Assembly: GCA_902568235.1 (NCBI GenBank) | Contig: CACFPS010000007.1 | Coordinates: 1 to 49,940, forward strand | DNA length: 49,940 nt | Direction: 5' to 3' | DNA from: an uncultured Pelagibacteraceae bacterium | GTDB lineage: Bacteria > Pseudomonadota > Alphaproteobacteria > Pelagibacterales > Pelagibacteraceae | Shown: positions 25,139 through 33,174 of the stretch, piece after piece | Layout: every line of letters starts with the position of its first letter | Position numbering within the stretch: the stretch's first letter is position 1 | The notes under the pieces: generated by a model | Databases searched by the model: none | Seen by the model: only the letters and a program-made list of their open reading frames with translations | What the model was told of the DNA's origin: nothing | Made by a program: the position numbers and the translations under genes

Positions 25139-27580
25139 TTAACTTTTATAGTTTTTTTGATTTAAAGGTTTTTGTAATACTTCAGCGGAATACTTTTTTT
25201 TTTCAACTTCAATGTAAATATTTTTATTTTTTAGGTTTTCAAAAGTATTTCCTGAATTTATGTAACCAAATGATAAATTTTTATTATAACAAAATGAATA
25301 ATTACCTGAAGTTGTTCTGCCAATAATCTTATCTTCTAAATATATTGGCTCTTCATGTAATAACAATGGTTTTCCTGGTATGCTTTCTTTTAAAGTAAAA
25401 AACATCATTTGTTTATCTAATTGTTTGTCTTTAATTTTAAGAAGAGCCTCTTTTCCGATAAAATTTATATTTTTTTTATAACTAATTGTAAAATTAAGAC
25501 CTGCTTGGTACTGATTTTCTTCTGGAGAAATATCATGTCCCCAATGCAAAAAACCACTTTCCATTCTCATCACGTCCATCGCATGCATTCCACAATGAGA
25601 TAGATTAAATAACTTTCCATTATCAATGATTATATTATAAAGTTTTTTTGCATCGTTTTTATCAACATATAGTTCATATCCTAGTTCTCCGACGTAAGAC
25701 AATCTTTGCGCCCATATGTTTATGTCATTAATTTTTATATTTTTTCCAGTTCCGAACTTAAATTTTTCATTAGAATAATCATCTTTGCTGATGCTTGAGA
25801 TCATTTCTCTGCTTTTGGGACCAAAAAGTCCTAAGCAACAAACTTCTTCTGTTACATCGGTAAGTACTATATTGTCAGATAAGTATTTATTTAAATGATA
25901 TTTATCATGCTCTCTTGTTGCGGCAGAACCTACGACTCTAAAATAATTTTTATCTAAACAAACTATTGTTATATCAGCTTCTATACCACCAACCTCGTTA
26001 AGCATCTGGGTATATGTAGTTTTACCAAATTCATTTTTTATATTAGCAGTACATAATTTTTGAAGTTCAGTATGTACATTAACTCCTTTTAAATCAAATT
26101 TAGAAAAAGTTGAGAAATCAAAAAGACCTACATTTTTTCTTGCATTTTTCGTTTCAAATTCTAGTGATGGATACCAGTTTTGATAATTAAAACTGTAATT
26201 GTATTTTGGCTCCTCATTATTAATAGAATACCACATTGGTCTTTCAAAACCTCCAGCAGCACCAAAACAAGCCCCTGCTTTTTTTAGTTCATCATGGTAT
26301 GGTAATAATTTTTGATTTCTTGCTGTTTTATGCTGTTTGTACGGCCAATGCATTCCATATAAATCTCCCAACGTTTCAGAAACTCTTTCCATAATAAATT
26401 TTTTTGAAGAGTGGAAATTTTGAAATCTCTTTATATCTAAAGAAAAAATATCTTCATTTATATGACCATTAATAATCCATTCTGCTGTTACTCTTCCGGC
26501 TCCTCCTGAACTAGCTATACCTATGCTATTAAAACCACAGCAAGTGTAAAGATTTTTGACCTCCGGAGTTTCTCCTAAAAGATACTGAGTGTCGGGTGTA
26601 AAAGACTCTGGGCCTGAGAAAAATTTTCTTATTCCAGCGTTTGCAAGCATTGGCAATCTATGAAAAGATTTTATAAGATATGGCTCGAAATGATCAAAGT
26701 CATCAGGAAATTCACCAAAAGAAAAATTGTCTGGTACTTTTCCTTTATCGGCAAATGCTTGTTTTGCATTTGGTTCAAAAATTCCTACCAACATTTTTCC
26801 AGCATCTTCTTTTAGATAAAGACAGGCGTTATAATCTCTTAGTACTGGTAGATCTTTTGGAAGATCTTTCATTGGCTCAGTTATTATATAAAAATGTTCA
26901 TTTGGATATAGAGGTACGCTCACTCCAATATCCTCACCTATTTGTCTTGACCACATTCCAGTTGCAAGCACAACATACTCACAAGCAATTTTTTTTTTAT
27001 CAGTTTCAACTCCACATATTTTTTTATTTTTAACCAATATTTTTTTTACTGGCGATTTTTCGAAAATTTGAACTCCTTCTATTTTTGCTGCTTTAGCCAA
27101 AACATTTGTTACTCCAACGGGATCAGCTTGTCCATCTTTTGGCATATAAACGCTGCCTATTAAATCCTCGTTATGTAAAACTGGATATAAATCTTTTGTT
27201 TGTTTTTGATTTAAAATTTTCACTTCAACTTCAGAAAGTTGTGCGGTCGTTGCCTGTCTCAATAACTCCTGCATTCGTTCTTTTGTTGAAGCTACTGTAA
27301 TAGCTCCATTTTGTTTTAATCCTGTAGATAGACCAGTTTTTTTTTCTAGTTCTTTATAAAGATCCAAGGAATATTTTCTAAGTTTTGTAATTGTGGAAGT
27401 AGCTCCTAATTGACCAACTAATCCTGCGGCGTGCCATGTTGTACCTGATGTTAATTGATCTCTTTCTAATAAAACAACATCTTTCCAACCAAATTTAGCT
27501 AAATGATATGCGCACGATGTTCCCGCAACACCGCCGCCAATAATAACAACTTTTGAATAATCTGGAGTTTTTTTTTCCAT
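25139..27580 (-). CDS. Dimethylglycine/sarcosine dehydrogenase-like flavoprotein with GcvT domain
   Basis: An 813-residue two-part enzyme. Residues 1-370 are a DAO-type FAD domain with GGGVAG (15-20) and SGTTWHAAG, where His50 is the residue covalently bound to FAD in mammalian dimethylglycine and sarcosine dehydrogenases. Residues from about 425 onward are an aminomethyltransferase-like (GcvT) folate-binding region with VGELGYELYV near 645. It should demethylate an N-methylglycine, handing the one-carbon unit to tetrahydrofolate. SAR11 bacteria oxidise glycine betaine this way, but a betaine importer or BHMT is not in the window, so dimethylglycine versus sarcosine cannot be decided. Confidence 0.85.
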   Translation of the reverse strand: MEKKTPDYSKVVIIGGGVAGTSCAYHLAKFGWKDVVLLERDQLTSGTTWHAAGLVGQLGATSTITKLRKYSLDLYKELEKKTGLSTGLKQNGAITVASTKERMQELLRQATTAQLSEVEVKILNQKQTKDLYPVLHNEDLIGSVYMPKDGQADPVGVTNVLAKAAKIEGVQIFEKSPVKKILVKNKKICGVETDKKKIACEYVVLATGMWSRQIGEDIGVSVPLYPNEHFYIITEPMKDLPKDLPVLRDYNACLYLKEDAGKMLVGIFEPNAKQAFADKGKVPDNFSFGEFPDDFDHFEPYLIKSFHRLPMLANAGIRKFFSGPESFTPDTQYLLGETPEVKNLYTCCGFNSIGIASSGGAGRVTAEWIINGHINEDIFSLDIKRFQNFHSSKKFIMERVSETLGDLYGMHWPYKQHKTARNQKLLPYHDELKKAGACFGAAGGFERPMWYSINNEEPKYNYSFNYQNWYPSLEFETKNARKNVGLFDFSTFSKFDLKGVNVHTELQKLCTANIKNEFGKTTYTQMLNEVGGIEADITIVCLDKNYFRVVGSAATREHDKYHLNKYLSDNIVLTDVTEEVCCLGLFGPKSREMISSISKDDYSNEKFKFGTGKNIKINDINIWAQRLSYVGELGYELYVDKNDAKKLYNIIIDNGKLFNLSHCGMHAMDVMRMESGFLHWGHDISPEENQYQAGLNFTISYKKNINFIGKEALLKIKDKQLDKQMMFFTLKESIPGKPLLLHEEPIYLEDKIIGRTTSGNYSFCYNKNLSFGYINSGNTFENLKNKNIYIEVEKKKYSAEVLQKPLNQKNYKS

Positions 27581-27628
27581 TGATATTTGATAGTTATATT
27601 TATTATTAAATATAAAACAAAAAAAATT

Positions 27629-28666
27629 ATGAAAAAAGCCTTAATAACTGGAATCACTGGTCAAGATGGTTATTATTTAACTAAATTTCTATTAAAAAAA
27701 AATTATCAAGTTCATGGAATTAAAAGAAGAACATCTTTAATAAACACAAAAAGAATAGACGAATTCTTTGAAAATAAACAGTTACATGATAAAAGATTTA
27801 TACTCCATCATGGAGACATGACAGATGCATCGAGTTTAACAAGTATTCTTAATAAAGTTAAACCTAATGAAATTTATAATTTAGCTGCACAAAGTCACGT
27901 AAAAGTATCTTTTGAAATTCCAGAATACACAGCAAATTCTGATGCAATTGGTGTTTTAAGGTTATTAGAATCAGTCAGGTCAGCAAATTTGGAAAAGAAA
28001 ATTAAAATTTACCACGCTTCTACATCAGAGCTTTATGGAAAATCAAAATCTCAAACTCAAAATGAAGAAACCCCATTTTATCCTAGAAGCCCATACGGAG
28101 TAGCAAAATTATATGCGCATTGGATAATAATAAATTATAGAGAAGCATATAATATTCATGCTTGCAATGGAATTTTATTTAATCATGAATCTCCTTTAAG
28201 AGGAGAAACATTTGTAACTAGAAAAATTACAATGGGTTTAGCTAAAATAAAACTTGGCCTACAAAAAAATTTATCATTAGGCAATATTTACTCAAAAAGA
28301 GATTGGGGTCATGCTAAAGATTATGTAGAAGCAATGTGGAAAATATTACAATATAAAAAACCAGAAGATTTTGTAATAGCAACTGGAAAGCAATATTCTA
28401 TTAAAGATTTTATAAATTTAACAGCTAAATACTTGAAAATAAATATAAAATGGGTAGGAAAAGGAGTTAACGAAAAAGCTATTGATAAAAAAACTAACAA
28501 AGTAATTATTAAAATTAGTAAAAAATATTTCAGACCTACGGAGGTTGATTCATTGATTGGTTCCTCTAAAAAAGCAAAAAAACTATTAAACTGGAAACCT
28601 AAAATAAGTATCAATAATCTTATTAAAGAAATGGTAGATAGTGAGTTAAAAGAATTAAACAAATAA
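27629..28666 (+). CDS. gmd: GDP-mannose 4,6-dehydratase
   Basis: A 345-residue short-chain dehydrogenase making GDP-4-keto-6-deoxymannose, the precursor of GDP-fucose and other deoxy sugars. GITGQDGYY (8-16) is the NADP loop; STSELYG, YPRSPYGVAKLYAHW with the Tyr-x-x-x-Lys pair, and NHESPLRGETFVTRKIT are diagnostic for Gmd. I chose the ATG at 27629; the frame is open from 27587 but the extra residues have no family match. It stands alone without fcl or glycosyltransferases, between divergent and convergent metabolic genes. Surface-glycan role inferred only. Confidence 0.9.
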   Translation: MKKALITGITGQDGYYLTKFLLKKNYQVHGIKRRTSLINTKRIDEFFENKQLHDKRFILHHGDMTDASSLTSILNKVKPNEIYNLAAQSHVKVSFEIPEYTANSDAIGVLRLLESVRSANLEKKIKIYHASTSELYGKSKSQTQNEETPFYPRSPYGVAKLYAHWIIINYREAYNIHACNGILFNHESPLRGETFVTRKITMGLAKIKLGLQKNLSLGNIYSKRDWGHAKDYVEAMWKILQYKKPEDFVIATGKQYSIKDFINLTAKYLKINIKWVGKGVNEKAIDKKTNKVIIKISKKYFRPTEVDSLIGSSKKAKKLLNWKPKISINNLIKEMVDSELKELNK

Positions 28667-28685
28667 TCTAAAATTTATAAATATT

Positions 28686-29798
28686 TTAAATTATTTCATT
28701 GGGTTTAATAAAATTATAACCAAAAATATCAGCCACAGCTTTGTAGGTAACATCACCTTTAAATATATTTAATCCTGATAAAAAATTTGGATCATTTAAC
28801 AATGCTTTTTGGTACCCAGTATCAGCTAATTTAGATAGAAATGGTAAAGTAGCTTTATTTAATGCAATTGTAGAAGTTCTGGGTACTCCACCAGGCATAT
28901 TAGCAACACAATAATGAACAACATCATCAACAATATAAGTTGGATCAGCATGTGTAGTGGGTTTACTTGTTTCAACACATCCTCCTTGATCAATCGCTAC
29001 ATCAACAATAACTGATCCACGTTTCATATTTTTTATCATTTTTTTTGTAACTAGTTTTGGAGCTTCTGCTCCCGGTATTAAAACACCGCCAATTAATAAA
29101 TCACAATTTGATAATAATTTTTCTAAATCTATTTTGTCACTTAATTGAGGGATAATTTTATCACCAAAAATTTCACTTAATTGTTTCAGTCTAGCTTCAG
29201 ATTTATCTACAATATGAACTTTTGCTCTCATTCCTGTGGCTATAATTGCAGCATTTTCACCAACTACACCACCTCCAAGAATTACTACTTCCGCAGGATC
29301 TCCACCTGGTGCTCCACCTAACAGTATACCTCTGCCTTTTTGATTTTTTTCTAAGCAATGAGCTCCTGCTTGAACTGACATTCTTCCTGCTACTGCACTC
29401 ATTGGGGCTAACAGAGGAAGTCTTCCATTGTTATCTGTTACTGTTTCATATGCAATGCATATAGATTTTGAATTTATTAATCCTTGAGTTAATTCTTTTG
29501 CTGCTGCTAAATGAAGATAAGTGAAAATAATTTGGTTTTCTTTTATCATTTTAACTTCATTAGACAAAGGTTCTTTAACTTTAACAATTATTTCCGCATC
29601 ATTAAAAATATGCTCTGCTTTATCAATAATTTTTGCACCTGCAGACTTATATTGATCATTATCAAAACCAGCCTCAAAACCTCCGTTATTTTCAACCAAA
29701 ACATCATGACCATTAGAGGTTAAAACTTTTACACTTTCTGGAGTTAAACCAATTCTATTTTCTTGAGGTTTTATTTCTTTTGGAACCCCGATTTTCAT
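28686..29798 (-). CDS. ald: Alanine dehydrogenase
   Basis: A 370-residue NAD-dependent enzyme interconverting alanine with pyruvate and ammonia. The opening KIGVPKEIKPQENRIGLTPESV, YLHLAA near residue 95, the Rossmann GGGVVGENAAIIATGM near 175 and VVDVAIDQGGCVETSKPTTH near 265 are typical. It follows the class III transaminase by nine bases. Together they would let alanine act as the shuttle that regenerates pyruvate for an amine-to-pyruvate transaminase, as in taurine catabolism. The AlaDH loop GGAPGGDPAEVV has a slightly longer spacer than usual, which I note without weight. Confidence 0.9.
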   Translation of the reverse strand: MKIGVPKEIKPQENRIGLTPESVKVLTSNGHDVLVENNGGFEAGFDNDQYKSAGAKIIDKAEHIFNDAEIIVKVKEPLSNEVKMIKENQIIFTYLHLAAAKELTQGLINSKSICIAYETVTDNNGRLPLLAPMSAVAGRMSVQAGAHCLEKNQKGRGILLGGAPGGDPAEVVILGGGVVGENAAIIATGMRAKVHIVDKSEARLKQLSEIFGDKIIPQLSDKIDLEKLLSNCDLLIGGVLIPGAEAPKLVTKKMIKNMKRGSVIVDVAIDQGGCVETSKPTTHADPTYIVDDVVHYCVANMPGGVPRTSTIALNKATLPFLSKLADTGYQKALLNDPNFLSGLNIFKGDVTYKAVADIFGYNFIKPNEII

Positions 29799-29807
29799 GA
29801 AATTAAA

Positions 29808-31151
29808 TTAATTTTTTTTACTTTTGGAATAATTGGATATTCCAGTTCTAAGCTTCTCGATTATTTCATCAATGTGTTTTTTTTCACAAATAAACATTGG
29901 AGCAATAATTAAACAGTCTCCTGTCGCTTTAAAATTTACTCCAGCTTCATAACAATGTTTGAAAGTAGTAAATCCTGCTGCCCCAGGTTTCTTATGCATT
30001 TTTATATCAATTCCACCCATCATTCCATATCCTCTTATATTATCAACAGCTTCTAAATCCTTAAGAGACATTAATCCTTCTTGGAAATATGGTGTCATTT
30101 CTTTTGCTCTTTTAAAAATGTCTTCTTTTTCAATTATATCTTGTACTGCTAAAGCTGCAGCTACAGAAATAGGTATTCCTGAATATGTATATCCATGGAA
30201 TAACTCTATTGTACCTTTGGGAGACGCTTCCATAATAGTATCATAAATTTCTTCTTTACAAGCAACAGCACCCATTGGAACTATTCCATTAGTTGTTGCT
30301 TTTGCCATGGTCATGATATCTGGGGTAACTCCATATTCTTGTGATGCAAAAGGAGATCCTGTTCTTCCCCATCCAGTAATGACTTCATCAAAAATTAATA
30401 ATATTCCATGTTTGTCACAAATTTCTCTTAATCTTTGCAAATATCCTTTTGGTGGAACTAATGTACCTGTTGATCCAGCAATAGGTTCTACTATGCAAGC
30501 AGATATATTTTCTGATCCAAAGTTTGCACAAATTCTTTCAAGATCATTTGCAAGTTCAGCTCCCGTTTCAGGTTGTCCTGATACAAACTTATGTTCGGGT
30601 AAATGTGTATGTCTCATATGAACAACTCCAGGCATTAAAACATTAGCAAATGTTTTAACATTGTTAACCATTCCACCTACAGAAGTTCCTCCAATATGCA
30701 TCCCATGATATCCTCTTTCTCTACCAACTACTCTAAATCTTTCACCTTGGCCATTTGCCTTATGATAAGCAATTGAAATTTTGATCGCAGTTTCTACTGC
30801 ACTTGATCCACACATTGTGTAAAAAATTCTATTTAAGTTTCCAGGCGTATGTTTAGAAATTCTTGTTGCAAGTTCAAATGAACCTCCAAAGCCTTGTTGA
30901 AAAGGTTGAGCATAATCTAATTTTTTCAATTGATTAGTAATTGCGCTTATAATTTCCTCTCTGCCATGCCCCAGGGGATTGCAGAATAATCCTGAGCTAG
31001 CATCTATTTGGGTTTTCCCTTGATGATTTTTTAAATAAACACCTTTTGCTTCTGTAATTAATCTAGGATTTTCTTTAAAGTCTTTATTGGATGTAAATGG
31101 CATCCAATGTTCATTAAGTGAATTTGGTATTTCCGGTTTTTCTGAACTCAT
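29808..31151 (-). CDS. Class III omega-amino acid:pyruvate aminotransferase (taurine or beta-alanine)
   Basis: A 447-residue fold-type I PLP enzyme. GSSAVETAIKIS (near 114), CIVEPIAGSTG, LLIFDEVITGWGRTG (near 255) and the PLP lysine in TMAKATTNG (near 283) mark subgroup II. Members use pyruvate to accept an amino group from beta-alanine, taurine, GABA or similar omega-amino compounds. It is divergent, across 196 bases, from a TauABC-type importer, and directly upstream of alanine dehydrogenase, favouring taurine:pyruvate aminotransferase (Tpa); beta-alanine is an equal candidate from sequence. The sulfoacetaldehyde-handling gene xsc is not in the window. Confidence 0.83.
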   Translation of the reverse strand: MSSEKPEIPNSLNEHWMPFTSNKDFKENPRLITEAKGVYLKNHQGKTQIDASSGLFCNPLGHGREEIISAITNQLKKLDYAQPFQQGFGGSFELATRISKHTPGNLNRIFYTMCGSSAVETAIKISIAYHKANGQGERFRVVGRERGYHGMHIGGTSVGGMVNNVKTFANVLMPGVVHMRHTHLPEHKFVSGQPETGAELANDLERICANFGSENISACIVEPIAGSTGTLVPPKGYLQRLREICDKHGILLIFDEVITGWGRTGSPFASQEYGVTPDIMTMAKATTNGIVPMGAVACKEEIYDTIMEASPKGTIELFHGYTYSGIPISVAAALAVQDIIEKEDIFKRAKEMTPYFQEGLMSLKDLEAVDNIRGYGMMGGIDIKMHKKPGAAGFTTFKHCYEAGVNFKATGDCLIIAPMFICEKKHIDEIIEKLRTGISNYSKSKKN

Positions 31152-31347
31152 ATTTTTTCTTAAATTATTGTTCTTTTAGACTAATTTCTTTTAATTAAAC
31201 ATAAAATAAAAACTTAATGATTTAGTACAACTATAGATTGTATAGACGCCTTTTAATCATTAATGTTTAAATAATTCATAGTTTACTTCAGCTTGAGAAT
31301 GAACTTTAATATCGCCCGTAAATTAAATTTAATTAACAGGAGATAAA

Positions 31348-32289
31348 ATGAAAAAAATAATAAGTTTTATTCTTGGAAGTTTATTTGCTCTTAACTTATC
31401 AATATCAGCTGCTAACGCTGCTGCTAATGAAGTTAGAGTTGCTTTCTTCTTAGAATGGCCAACTCCAAACCAAGAAGATAAAGTGAAAGGCACATATGAA
31501 AAAGCATTAGGTGTACCTGTAAAATGGACAAATTTCACAAATGGTGGAGCTATGACTGATGCTATGTTGGCAGGAGATATCGATATTTCGTACTCACAAG
31601 GTTTAGTACCTTTTATCAACGCTGTAAAATCTAATGCACCTTTAAAACTTGTAGATATTGCTATGGAATATGGAATGGGTGGTACTACTTGTGTAACCTC
31701 TAATGCATCTGGAATTACAAAAGCAAATGCATCTGAATTAGAAGGTAAAAAAGTTGCAGTTCCACTAGGAACAATGGCTGAATACGTTTTTGACGAAAGT
31801 ATGAAAGTTGTTGGAGCTGACAGAGGCAAAATGGATGTTATTCAAATGGATCCTGAAGAAGGAGCTGCTGCGTTAGTAAGTGGCGATGTTGTTATGGCTT
31901 GTTTGTTTGGTGGTAACTCTATCAAAGCAGCAACAGCAGTTGGTTCAAGACTTTTAACTGTTCAAGAAGCTAGAGATGCTGGTATCTTGGGTATAGATAT
32001 TACATCTGTAACTGACAAATTCATGAAAGAAAATCCAGGAATGTTAAGAACTTTCATCGAAGTAACTCACGAAGCTAATGCAAGATACGCAATGGGTAAA
32101 TCAGACCTAAACGTAATAGCTAAAGACGCTGAAATGAAACTTGCTGATATGAAAGAAACTATTGGTGGATTTAAATTTTTAACTCCAGAAGAAACTAAAC
32201 AGTCTATGGAGAGTGGTAATCTTGATGGTTTCCTAAAAGGTATGGGAACACCTGATGGAGCTGTAGACACTAGTTTCTTACCTCTATAA
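31348..32289 (+). CDS. tauA: Taurine-type ABC transporter substrate-binding protein
   Basis: A 313-residue SsuA/TauA-like binding protein with a signal peptide ending near ANAAAN (residues 22-27). FTNGGAMTDAMLAGDIDISYSQGLVPF, then GKKVAVPLGTMAEYVFDESM, is the TauA family pattern for sulfonate or nitrate-like ligands. It begins an operon with an ATPase and permease. It has a strong AGGAG Shine-Dalgarno, and a rho-independent terminator lies between it and the ATPase, so the binding protein should be made in excess. Ligand (taurine, another sulfonate, or an amine) is inferred from neighbours. Confidence 0.82.
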   Translation: MKKIISFILGSLFALNLSISAANAAANEVRVAFFLEWPTPNQEDKVKGTYEKALGVPVKWTNFTNGGAMTDAMLAGDIDISYSQGLVPFINAVKSNAPLKLVDIAMEYGMGGTTCVTSNASGITKANASELEGKKVAVPLGTMAEYVFDESMKVVGADRGKMDVIQMDPEEGAAALVSGDVVMACLFGGNSIKAATAVGSRLLTVQEARDAGILGIDITSVTDKFMKENPGMLRTFIEVTHEANARYAMGKSDLNVIAKDAEMKLADMKETIGGFKFLTPEETKQSMESGNLDGFLKGMGTPDGAVDTSFLPL

Positions 32290-32309
32290 TTCATAGAGAA
32301 AGAAAATTT

Positions 32310-32347
32310 AATAGGCGCCAATTTAATTAATTGGTGCCTATTTTTTT
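32310..32347 (+). terminator. Rho-independent terminator inside the tau-like operon
   Basis: A 14-base stem (arms AATAGGCGCCAATT and AATTGGTGCCTATT, one G.U pair when written as RNA), 5-base loop, then a run of Ts to 32347. It lies 21 bases after the binding-protein stop and 30 bases before the ATPase start. It probably cuts most transcripts after the binding-protein gene, with some read-through. Confidence 0.88.
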
Positions 32348-32376
32348 AGTAAAAATTCAAATATAAAGTTAGTCTT

Positions 32377-33174
32377 ATGAGCGATTTAGTTTCTCAAAAT
32401 CTTAATATGATTTTTAAAAGTCCTAAAGGAGAAACAGTTCACGCTTTAAAAGATGTAAGTTTTACTTTAAAAAAAGGTGAATTACTCACTGTACTTGGAC
32501 CTTCTGGTTGCGGAAAAACAACTTTGCTTAATATAGCTGCTGGATTTTTAAGACCCACCTCTGGAAAAATTACTCTTAATGAAAAAGAGATAGATGGGCC
32601 TGGAGTTGAAAGAGGAATGGTTTTTCAACAAGGTGCTCTGTTTGAATGGTTAACAGTCGCTGAAAATGTGAACTTTGGACTTCGAATGAAAAAAGAAAGT
32701 CATGAAGTAACAGCAAAAAAAGTTGAAGAATGGCTAGATATTGTCGGGCTAAAAGGTTTTGGTAACACTCCTACTTATCAGTTATCTGGTGGTATGCAGC
32801 AAAGAGTGGCTCTTGCCAGATGCTTAATCAATGATCCTGATTTGATTTTGATGGATGAACCTTTAGGCGCTCTGGATGCATTAACTAGAGAGAAGATGCA
32901 GTCTTTAGTTTTAAAAATTTGGAAAGAAACAGGAAAAACAATAATTTTAATTACTCATTCAGTTGAAGAGGCTTTGTTGCTTGGTGAAAGATTATATGTA
33001 ATGGCACCAAGACCAGGAAGAATACATAAAGAGTACAATCTTCCTTTTGCAGAAATGGGATTAAAAGAAGACTTAAGAGAAATTAAAAAAAATAAAGAAT
33101 TTTCATCAAAAAGAGAGGAAATTTTATCCATGATTTGGAATATGGAAGAAGAAATCATGGGGAAAGAAAATTAA
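32377..33174 (+). CDS. tauB: Taurine-type ABC transporter ATPase
   Basis: A 265-residue ATP-binding subunit. Walker A GPSGCGKTT (near 39), Q-loop MVFQQGALFEW, signature LSGGMQQRVALARC (near 133), Walker B LILMDEPLGALD (near 154) and switch histidine ITHSVEE (near 192) are intact. Close to TauB/SsuB proteins. The giant permease starts at the base after its stop codon, so the two membrane-side components are coupled. Its expression depends on read-through of the terminator 30 bases upstream or on a promoter in that short gap. Confidence 0.88.
   Translation: MSDLVSQNLNMIFKSPKGETVHALKDVSFTLKKGELLTVLGPSGCGKTTLLNIAAGFLRPTSGKITLNEKEIDGPGVERGMVFQQGALFEWLTVAENVNFGLRMKKESHEVTAKKVEEWLDIVGLKGFGNTPTYQLSGGMQQRVALARCLINDPDLILMDEPLGALDALTREKMQSLVLKIWKETGKTIILITHSVEEALLLGERLYVMAPRPGRIHKEYNLPFAEMGLKEDLREIKKNKEFSSKREEILSMIWNMEEEIMGKEN

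Noticed and set aside
31321..31334. AATTAAATTTAATT palindrome before the tauA Shine-Dalgarno
   Set aside because: Pure A+T palindromes of this length are expected in such DNA; no other support for an operator.
31152..31347. Possible riboswitch in the 196-base divergent spacer before tauA
   Set aside because: No known glycine, SAM or other riboswitch core could be recognised, and no stem-loop longer than a few pairs was found apart from AT-only palindromes.
31329..31829. A 166-residue antisense frame over the tauA-like gene
   Set aside because: The sense frame encodes a complete secreted binding protein with signal peptide; the antisense frame is low-complexity with no motif and reflects mirrored codon use.
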